Of a stretch of DNA of 20,943 bases, positions 15,551-20,943 are shown in pieces (positions within the stretch are counted from its first letter, which is position 1; each line of letters opens with the position of its first letter). The position numbers and the translations under genes were made by a program. The DNA is taken from NCBI GenBank assembly GCA_016712675.1, contig JADJQR010000008.1, positions 1 to 20,943 of the forward strand, read 5' to 3'. Below the pieces are notes generated by a model. It was not told the origin of the DNA, made no database searches, and saw nothing but the letters and a program-made list of their open reading frames with translations. This DNA is from a bacterium. Lineage in GTDB: Bacteria > Krumholzibacteriota > Krumholzibacteriia > LZORAL124-64-63.

Positions 15551-16144
15551 CTACCTGCCTTGACGCTTCAGGTCTTCGAGGCGTCCAGCCTCGTCGGCCT
15601 TGACAATGTCCTCGGCGGACATGGTCGCCAGGTCGGCGGCGGTGAGTTGACTGGGCCCGGTCGAGTCAGGCTTCGCGCCCTGGCTCGGGTCGGGCTGGGG
15701 ACGGCGGGTGCCGGCGGCCGTCGCGGCCTTGAGTTTCTCCGCCTTCGCCCGGATCTCCGCCTCGTCGGCACCCACGAGGAACTCGTGGAGGTCGGCGGGC
15801 AGGTCGGTCTCGGCGGCGATGCGCAACCGGAGGGCCTCGGCCTGCGCCTTCGCGGCGGTGGCTTTGGCTTCCTCGAGCTGCTTAACGAGCTTGTCTTTCT
15901 CGGACAAGTCGCGGTCTTCGATCTCCTGCAGCTTTGCCTGGAGCTCCTGTCGCTTCTTGCGCTCACCTGCGAGCTCAGACAGGATCCGTCGGTCGTTGTG
16001 CTTAAGCCCGTCCGGACGGGGGGCATCTTCCGACTGGGGTGACTTCAAGTCAGCTGGAGTAGGCGCATCTTCGGCCTTTTCCTGAGACGCAAGTGCTGCA
16101 GCGACCTGCGACTCATCAGGAGCCTGAAAGGTGGTTTCGGACAT
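15551..16144 (-). CDS. Capsid scaffolding protein
   Basis: A 197-aa, highly charged, low-complexity protein immediately before the major capsid gene, the standard place for a scaffold. Residues about 55-120 form a long coiled coil rich in E, K, A and Q (for example ERKKRQELQAKLQEIEDRD). They follow an acidic, proline-containing N-terminus and precede a flexible P/Q/G-rich stretch and a short charged C-terminal helix ending RLEDLKRQGR, a likely coat-binding element. Scaffolds direct procapsid assembly and leave the shell before or during packaging. The ATG at 16144 is preceded by GGAGGGAA. No protease motif is seen. Confidence 0.85.
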   Translation of the reverse strand: MSETTFQAPDESQVAAALASQEKAEDAPTPADLKSPQSEDAPRPDGLKHNDRRILSELAGERKKRQELQAKLQEIEDRDLSEKDKLVKQLEEAKATAAKAQAEALRLRIAAETDLPADLHEFLVGADEAEIRAKAEKLKAATAAGTRRPQPDPSQGAKPDSTGPSQLTAADLATMSAEDIVKADEAGRLEDLKRQGR

Positions 16145-16174
16145 GGGTGGTTCCCTCCATCGCGGTGGGGTTGA

Positions 16175-16197
16175 CCCGGCCGCCTCGCGCGGTCGGG
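16175..16197. repeat. Short GC-rich hairpin in the 64-bp spacer before the scaffold gene
   Basis: Two 9-nt arms (16175-16183 and 16189-16197) surround a 5-nt loop. As plus-strand RNA they pair fully with one G-U; as minus-strand mRNA there is one A-C mismatch. No T-run follows. It could weakly attenuate transcription or translation between the putative immunity gene and the scaffold gene, or be a chance GC palindrome. Confidence 0.3.
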
Positions 16198-16208
16198 GGG
16201 TATGTGGG

Positions 16209-16505
16209 TCAGGCGTCCTGGATCGGCAGGATCGCCGTGGCGGTGGCAGGCGCGAGGTCGCCTTCCACCAGGTCGAAGCGGCTCCACGCCACTGCGCCGG
16301 TCTGCTTGTCGACCAGGGCGACGCCGCCGAGCACCATCCAGGCGGGGTCGCCGTTCAGGAAGCGGAGGTCGTTGAGGACCACCACGTAGTCCGTGGCCGT
16401 CTGGAAGCCGTCGATGTCGGCGGCCCACCGAATCTCGGGGTCGTCGCCGGGCTCGGGGGTGAACTCCCGCAGGGCGACGCGCTGGGCGTCATCGAACGTC
16501 AACAT
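16209..16505 (-). CDS. Putative immunity protein (Imm35/YrhB-like) for the upstream toxin domain
   Basis: A 98-aa protein with no resemblance to a virion component. The start ATG at 16505 is chosen because it has a GAGGGGG ribosome-binding site and lies within the last codons of the toxin-fusion gene. A longer reading to 16775 has no such support. The sequence pattern of FQTATDYVVVLND (residues 34-46), FLNGDPAW (49-56) and LGGVALVDKQTGAV (59-72) recalls small immunity proteins of the Imm35/YrhB type, which protect against papain-fold toxins. The family call is from memory of the pattern and only moderately sure. Position directly after a toxin-like domain is the stronger argument. Confidence 0.5.
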   Translation of the reverse strand: MLTFDDAQRVALREFTPEPGDDPEIRWAADIDGFQTATDYVVVLNDLRFLNGDPAWMVLGGVALVDKQTGAVAWSRFDLVEGDLAPATATAILPIQDA

Positions 16506-17382
16506 ACGAATCAGCCCCCTCGCCCTTGAAGTCCCACTCGTCGATCCGGACCCACCGGATATTCGAGGGGATCCGGCGGCCCTTCGGCATCCCGGTGAAC
16601 TCCACGCCGGTCTGCGGGTCGATGAACACCGTGACACCGTCGCGCCGCTCGGCGGCGATGATGTGTCCGGACCGCCCACCGTGCCACTCCCACTGCACGA
16701 AGTACCGGGCACCGTCAGGATCGCCGGCACCGACCGCATCGAACGAGTTCCGCCACCCGGTCGACTTGCGCACATCCGGGGTCAGCAGTGGCGCCTTCTC
16801 CCAGATGATGCGGCCGTAGGCGCTGGCGAATTGGGCCTGCTCCTCGGGAAGGTCGAACAGGTCCGCGATCATCCGGTCGCTGAGTTTGCCACGGGACTTC
16901 TGGGCGGTGACGGCCAGGCCCCTGCGGCGCATCTCGTAGGTCGCCGTGCAGTTTACGCAGTTGTGCTGGCCCTTCAGCGGGTTGGCGCCGGCCAGGGCCT
17001 CGTCGGGTGTCATGTCCAGCCGTCGAACGTCTGGGAGCACGTCTGGCGAGACTGTGGTCCGTGTCGCCGTCGTCACCGGCGCCTGGGCCGGGACTTCCGG
17101 GGGGTTACGCAGCTGGAACTTGCGCAGGTCGTAGCGGTAGGTCCGGTTCGTCTTCGCGTTGCGGAAGGCGATCTGGCGGTTCGCGTCCTCCGGGGCGATG
17201 TAGACATCCTCACGGCGGTCGAAGTCGGTCTCGAGGGTCGCATCGCAGCGGCAGTGACGGTGATAGTCGTTACCGTCGCCGGCGGTCTGCGCCGTGCGGT
17301 ACACCGCCCCGCGGGTGGCCAGCATCAGGCAGAAGTCGCAGGCCCCCGCCTCGGGCACCCGCCGCCACGCCGAGAAGCTCAT
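16489..17382 (-). CDS. MuF/VG15-like minor head protein fused to a papain-fold toxin-like domain
   Basis: This 297-aa protein has two recognisable parts. Residues 8-50 carry a CxxC (C15, C18) in CDFCLMLATRGAVY, followed by HRHCRCDATL (C44, C46), the metal-site-like signature of VG15/MuF minor head proteins in actinophages. After a linker (about 60-125), residues 126-265 resemble the papain-fold polymorphic-toxin domain Tox-PL (papain fold toxin 1, glutamine-deamidase-like). The matching elements are NPLKGQHNCVNCTATYEMR (candidate catalytic C142, with C145), GGRSGHIIAAE (H240) and VFIDPQTG (D255, Q257), in the Cys-His-Asp order of the family. The start ATG at 17382 forms an ATGA overlap with the preceding gene. 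The 3' end overlaps the 98-aa gene by 17 nt, the toxin/immunity arrangement. Enzymatic activity and target are inferred, not shown. Confidence 0.78.
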   Translation of the reverse strand: MSFSAWRRVPEAGACDFCLMLATRGAVYRTAQTAGDGNDYHRHCRCDATLETDFDRREDVYIAPEDANRQIAFRNAKTNRTYRYDLRKFQLRNPPEVPAQAPVTTATRTTVSPDVLPDVRRLDMTPDEALAGANPLKGQHNCVNCTATYEMRRRGLAVTAQKSRGKLSDRMIADLFDLPEEQAQFASAYGRIIWEKAPLLTPDVRKSTGWRNSFDAVGAGDPDGARYFVQWEWHGGRSGHIIAAERRDGVTVFIDPQTGVEFTGMPKGRRIPSNIRWVRIDEWDFKGEGADSYVDVR

Positions 17383-17843
17383 TGCCGAAGCATCCGTTCC
17401 AGAAGCACCGTGCGCTGCAGCTGGTGGGCCTCGGTGCCCACGATCGACAGCAGGTAGTTGAGCCCCGCCATCATCGCGACGTCCACCGGCTCACCGCGGC
17501 CGATCTGCGTGAGCACCACCACCGGAGCCCGTCCCAGTGCGGTGCGGGCGTCCTGGCCCCAGTAGACCCGCTCCGGGCGCATCGGATAGTCGTCGTCCCA
17601 GGTGACCTCGTACAGGAAGCCAGCGTCGGCGGCCACTGCGTACATATGGTTGTCGATCGCGGTCAGCGCCTGGATCACCAGGGCCTTGTGGACCTCGCCG
17701 ACCGCCAGGGCGATCCTCAGCCAGGATCCCCGGATGTCGTCGGGGTCCATGCGCCGCCACAGCCGCACGACCTCGCCCGAGGCCCACGTCGCCAAGTCCT
17801 GGCAGTAGTCGGCGAGGACCTGGTCACGCGACGCCGTCGGCAC
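17379..17843 (-). CDS. Small head protein upstream of the MuF-like gene
   Basis: This 154-aa protein starts with GTG at 17843 inside the portal gene (20-nt overlap) and ends in an ATGA overlap with the minor head/toxin gene. It is mostly helical, with a conserved-looking region around WRRMDPDDIRGSW (about residues 29-41) and a C-terminal helix TEAHQLQRTVLLERMLRQ. In related actinophages the helical N-terminal part of the VG15/MuF minor head protein sits exactly here and is usually fused to the cysteine motif found in the next gene. I infer that this is that N-terminal half as a separate polypeptide. It is not recognised as an enzyme. Family membership is uncertain. Confidence 0.55.
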   Translation of the reverse strand: MPTASRDQVLADYCQDLATWASGEVVRLWRRMDPDDIRGSWLRIALAVGEVHKALVIQALTAIDNHMYAVAADAGFLYEVTWDDDYPMRPERVYWGQDARTALGRAPVVVLTQIGRGEPVDVAMMAGLNYLLSIVGTEAHQLQRTVLLERMLRQ

Positions 17844-19179
17844 GGTCCACCACGTCCAGGCCGAAGGCGGTGGCCTGGGCGCGTGCCGCCGCGTTGCGCT
17901 CGGCGTCGGCGGCCGCCTTCCAGCGGCGCACCTCCTCCTGCGTGACCCCCGGCACCTTCTCCCACAGCGCCTGCGCCGGGATCTCCAGGGAGTCCTTCAG
18001 CTTCGCCAGGGCATCGGCGGCCGCAGCCGTCGTCGGGGTGGCAGGATCGCGCCACACGGTCTCCATGCGCGCCGCGTTCGCCGGCAGCTCACCATCGGCG
18101 ACCAGGAAGCACAGCCGCATGACCTCTTCCCAGGCCTCACCGAAGCCACGCTGGCGGCGCTCGGCGCGCTTGACCAGCCGGGTCTCCGCGCTGCGGATCG
18201 CATCGGCGCTGGCAGGATTGGCATCCGACCACCCGAAGTAGTGCGGGGGCAGACCGGCGATCGAGGCGACCAGCCGGGCCAGGGTGTTGATCGTGTCGTG
18301 GAAGTTGCGCAGATCCGCGGCCGGCAGCTGCTTGACCTCCGCCTCACCAGGCGCCGAGGTCACCGCCCAGATCCGCCCGGCGATCTTCTCCCACTTGCTC
18401 ACCGGGTTACCGTCCCGGTCGGTGAAGTCCTGCTCGGTCATGCCCATCGCGATCGTGCGCGGGATCGCGTTGAAGTCCGCGCCGATCATCATGTCGGTGG
18501 CGATCTTGCACGCCGCATCGCTGATCGGGATGACGTCGGCCAGCTCGGACACGCCGTCAGCCTGCAGGATCCTGCCACGGTTCACGATCGGGACCACCGG
18601 CACCCGGCCCAGGCCGTGCTCGTCGCGGCCGGTCTCGGCCAGCCGCCCGGTCTCCGCCGAGCCCTCGTACCAGATCGTGACATCCGGCAGGTACAGGGTG
18701 ACGTACTCACGCTCGTCCTCGTCCGACCACACCTTCACCGCGGACTGCACCCGGCGGGTGGCAGGATCCCGGCGGGCGATCACCTGAAGCGGGGACTCCA
18801 CGGTCACCAGCGGGACCTCGTGGTCGTCCGGATTGGACCCGACGATCGCGAACGACCGGCGCATCGCCAGGGCCTCCACGTGCGCCTGCTGGCTGGCCAG
18901 GTCCAGGCCATTGGCCTGCCACCACTGCCACATGCGCTCGTCGACGGCGTCGCCGAGCCGGAAGCCCTCCACGTCCAGGCGCTCCTCGAGGGAGTCCACC
19001 ACCAGCCGCGGCCAGTTGATCACCAGTTGCCGCACCCGGCCCTGGAGTTCCTTGAGCAGCTCGGGGTGCATGTACGACAGGGGCTGCTCGCCCTCGTAGT
19101 ACCGGTTGAGACGCTCGAGGTCCGGGACCGCCTTGCGCAGACGCTCCGACAACTTCTCGGCGAGGTCGACTTCCGCCAC
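17824..19179 (-). CDS. Portal protein, SPP1 gp6-like
   Basis: A 451-aa protein directly after the large terminase, the normal place and length for a portal, the dodecameric ring at the capsid vertex through which DNA passes. The N-terminus (about residues 20-45, with NRYYEGEQPL) and a following region with GRVRQLVINWPRLVVDSL resemble the SPP1 gp6/phage_prot_Gp6 portal family. Further on, IAGLPPHYFGWSDANPASAD and the helical RLVKRAERRQ stretch also fit this family. The start is GTG at 19179, supported by a strong AAGGAGG ribosome-binding site. The C-terminal 20 nt overlap the next gene. No truncation is visible. Confidence 0.9.
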   Translation of the reverse strand: MAEVDLAEKLSERLRKAVPDLERLNRYYEGEQPLSYMHPELLKELQGRVRQLVINWPRLVVDSLEERLDVEGFRLGDAVDERMWQWWQANGLDLASQQAHVEALAMRRSFAIVGSNPDDHEVPLVTVESPLQVIARRDPATRRVQSAVKVWSDEDEREYVTLYLPDVTIWYEGSAETGRLAETGRDEHGLGRVPVVPIVNRGRILQADGVSELADVIPISDAACKIATDMMIGADFNAIPRTIAMGMTEQDFTDRDGNPVSKWEKIAGRIWAVTSAPGEAEVKQLPAADLRNFHDTINTLARLVASIAGLPPHYFGWSDANPASADAIRSAETRLVKRAERRQRGFGEAWEEVMRLCFLVADGELPANAARMETVWRDPATPTTAAAADALAKLKDSLEIPAQALWEKVPGVTQEEVRRWKAAADAERNAAARAQATAFGLDVVDRADGVA

Positions 19180-19210
19180 GGGACAGCCTCCTTCGCTGAA
19201 GCGGTTGGGG

Positions 19211-20803
19211 TTACAGGACCAGCACCCGGGCGGGTTGGGTCGGTTTGGTCAGCCCGGCAGTGCGGGCATCACACGCGGCCTCATGGGCCAGCGCGTCAGC
19301 CATCGCCAGGTCGATCTTCTGATGGTCGTTGGGTTTGCCGATCACGATGCCTCCCGAGCGGCGCACCCGGCGGGCATTGCGCACATGGGTCAGCATCACC
19401 GGATCGGCGTCGTGGGCCAGGTTCCCGGCCGCCACATCGGTCTTCAGCCGCTCCAGGGCGGCGGCCATCTGGCGGGTGCGGTAGGTGGGCCACTGCACCA
19501 CGACCTTCTGGCCGTAACGGGCGGCCCAGTCGTCGATCTCCGACTGCCAGAGTTCCGGGTCCAGGTAGAACCGGACCACCGTGAACCGTTCGAACAGCTC
19601 GGCGACCGCGGCCTGGACCTCGCCGCGGGGGATCTCCCCACCGAAGTCGGCCGGGTTCCAGAAGGTCGGGGTGTCATCGGCGAACGTCGGCGTAAAGGCG
19701 TACAGCCGATCGCCGTCGATCCAGCGGGCCCGGATCGCCGTCCAGTCGTCATACATCGACCCGTCGAAGCCCAGGGCCACCATCGCCCCGTCCGGCACCT
19801 GCTGCGGGTCGGCGGCCGCCTCCCACATCTCGGTATCGAAGAAGGCGTCCGAGGTCGCCACGACCCGGTTGCCGTAGAAGCGCTCGGCCTGGGCCAGGTC
19901 GCCCTTGCCGGCCAGCTCCTCCACCTCGGCCTCGATGCGGTCCAGGTCCACCCAGCCGCCCCGGTCCACGCTCGAGTCGCCGTAGACGAATCTGAGGACC
20001 TTCGCCCGTTCCCGCTTGTTCCGGAAGGATCCGGTCGGTGGGGACGGGTAGTCGACCAGCACGTCGGGCCCGGCCGCCTCGAAGGTGCGCTGGGCGTCCG
20101 AGTTCTCGGCCGGATCCCAGGCGTTCGTGGTGGCCACGCTGCGCCCACCCATGCCCGCGAGGTTGCGTCGCTGGGTGTCGGCCAGCGTCCACCCGCCGTT
20201 GCTCTTCAGCCACGAGTGCGGCTCATCGTGCACCGCGAACGTGATGCGCTGGCCCAACCTGGACCTGCCCTCGGCGGTCACCGGCTCGATGAATCCGCCG
20301 CCCGGCAGGTTGATCCGGGTGAGACCGGTGTCGGGGATCCGGTCGCACAGTGGGCCCTGCTGGATCATCGGCAGCAGCGCCCGGTAGACGTTGGCGGTCT
20401 GGTCCTCGCTCGAGGCCGCGATCTGGATCCAGGGGGTCGGCCACGGCCTGCCCACCGGCTCACCGTCAGCATCCCAGCCGTCGAACAGCACCGGGCCTTC
20501 GGCCTCCGCGCAGATCAGCGCCGCGGACAGCGGGCCCTTGCCCCACTTCTGCGGGCGGACCAGCATCGAGCGGCGGAACACGAAACCGGCGCTCGGGCGC
20601 TTGCGGTCCGCGCGGGCGTCGGGGTGCAGCCGGTAGTGCTGAAGCACGAAGCGGTACTGCTCATCGGTCAGGATGAACGGCCGGCCCATGTCCGCCCCGT
20701 CGGGAATGACGCAGTTGGCTTCGATCCAGTCGATGACCTGGAAGCCGAGGGTCGGGAATTCTCCGGGCTCGCTCGGTCCGCGCCAGCCGTCAGGCCGAGA
20801 CAT
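19211..20803 (-). CDS. terL: Terminase large subunit (DNA-packaging ATPase/nuclease)
   Basis: At 530 aa this has the usual length for a siphophage large terminase, the motor that pumps DNA into the procapsid and cuts it. The ATPase half carries a Walker A-like RPQKWGKGP (residues 83-91), a Walker B with catalytic acid ITFAVHDE (187-194) and a coupling motif ATTNAWDP (224-231). The nuclease half has spaced acidic residues typical of the RNase-H-like fold: GFDGS (D347), YLDPE (D415) and KIDLAMADAL (D498, D503). The ATG at 20803 lies inside the end of the upstream gene, with a weak GAAGG ribosome-binding site. The gene ends in TAA 31 nt before the portal start. It appears intact. The assignment rests on motifs and on the portal downstream. 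Confidence 0.95.
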   Translation of the reverse strand: MSRPDGWRGPSEPGEFPTLGFQVIDWIEANCVIPDGADMGRPFILTDEQYRFVLQHYRLHPDARADRKRPSAGFVFRRSMLVRPQKWGKGPLSAALICAEAEGPVLFDGWDADGEPVGRPWPTPWIQIAASSEDQTANVYRALLPMIQQGPLCDRIPDTGLTRINLPGGGFIEPVTAEGRSRLGQRITFAVHDEPHSWLKSNGGWTLADTQRRNLAGMGGRSVATTNAWDPAENSDAQRTFEAAGPDVLVDYPSPPTGSFRNKRERAKVLRFVYGDSSVDRGGWVDLDRIEAEVEELAGKGDLAQAERFYGNRVVATSDAFFDTEMWEAAADPQQVPDGAMVALGFDGSMYDDWTAIRARWIDGDRLYAFTPTFADDTPTFWNPADFGGEIPRGEVQAAVAELFERFTVVRFYLDPELWQSEIDDWAARYGQKVVVQWPTYRTRQMAAALERLKTDVAAGNLAHDADPVMLTHVRNARRVRRSGGIVIGKPNDHQKIDLAMADALAHEAACDARTAGLTKPTQPARVLVL

Positions 20804-20943
20804 CGACGGCCTTCAACCGTCGAGTGCCCGTCGACTTGCGCTGCACCTGCTCGGCGGCGATCTCCGCGCGGATCAGCTCCAGACGCATCCGGCGGCGATC
20901 GCCCTCGGTGGCCATCAGCCGGGCCAGACCGGCGTCCACCGGA
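20790..20943 (-). CDS. Terminase small subunit, C-terminal end (partial)
   Basis: Only the last 50 codons are inside the window; the 5' part lies beyond the right edge. The visible peptide is highly charged and looks helical (for example GDRRRMRLELIRAEIAAEQ), and ends with a basic stretch before TGA at 20790-20792. It overlaps the large terminase start by 14 nt. A small-terminase identity is inferred mainly from position directly upstream of the large terminase and from the charged helical C-terminus, which is common in such proteins of actinophages. No DNA-binding helix-turn-helix can be seen because the N-terminus is missing. Confidence 0.6.
   Translation of the reverse strand, partial: PVDAGLARLMATEGDRRRMRLELIRAEIAAEQVQRKSTGTRRLKAVDVSA

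Noticed and set aside
14651-16042. Plus-strand open frame of 463 codons opposite capsid and scaffold
   Set aside because: Antisense to two firmly assigned genes; crosses their boundary without any gene-like signal.
16506-16775. N-terminal extension of the putative immunity protein to 16775
   Set aside because: It would overlap the toxin domain in another frame with shadow-like composition; ATG 16505 has a ribosome-binding site and the expected short overlap.
17370-17390. Frameshift as the reason for the split minor head protein
   Set aside because: The junction is a clean ATGA stop-start overlap, typical of this operon, and both proteins look complete at their ends.
1-20943. tRNA genes, CRISPR arrays, insertion sequences, attachment sites, integrase
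   Set aside because: Reading both strands I saw no cloverleaf with a plausible CCA-proximal stem, no regularly spaced direct repeats, and no transposase or integrase motifs. Absence by eye is not proof; a tRNA scan and repeat search would settle it.

Overview
The window is the late structural module of a tailed phage or prophage with a long, non-contractile (siphovirus-type) tail. The host is very probably a high-GC actinobacterium. DNA is strongly GC-rich throughout, codon third positions are almost all G or C, GTG starts are common, and the protein families (SPP1-gp6-type portal, ReqiPepy6 gp37-like tail protein, actinophage-style minor head protein) are typical of actinophages. The sequence does not show whether the element is integrated: no integrase, attachment site or host gene is visible. 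Every credible gene is on the minus strand, so the module reads from right (20943) to left (1).

In transcription order: the 3' end of a probable small terminase gene; the large terminase; the portal; a small helical head protein; a minor head (MuF/VG15-like) protein whose C-terminal half resembles a papain-fold polymorphic-toxin domain; a 98-aa protein that looks like its immunity partner; the scaffold; the major capsid protein; a hairpin; and a head-tail connector. Then comes an unusual block of five consecutive glycosyltransferase genes (about 10.7-14.0 kb), one of them broken by a single-base frameshift. After this accessory block the standard order resumes: head closure, tail terminator, HK97-gp10-like protein, major tail protein, the tail-assembly chaperone pair joined by a -1 frameshift, a tape measure with a C-terminal cysteine-peptidase-like domain, a distal tail protein, a gp37-like tail protein, a baseplate/receptor-binding-like protein and a tail-fibre-like protein. 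The left end holds small membrane proteins (a probable lysis cassette) and the first codons of one more gene.

The genes form a nearly gapless operon. Many junctions are ATGA, GTGA or TGATG overlaps, so translation is coupled through head, glycosylation and tail genes. Packaging proteins fill a procapsid built on the scaffold, the connector set joins it to a tail of tape-measure length, and the tip proteins contact the host. The accessory parts most worth attention are the minor-head/toxin fusion with its putative immunity gene and the glycosyltransferase island.

A caution concerns the left 2.1 kb. The tail-fibre gene has six apparent single-base frame breaks and the holin-like gene two, while the rest of the window has only one unexplained break. 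Either this end is poorly sequenced or the host-range and lysis genes are decaying.
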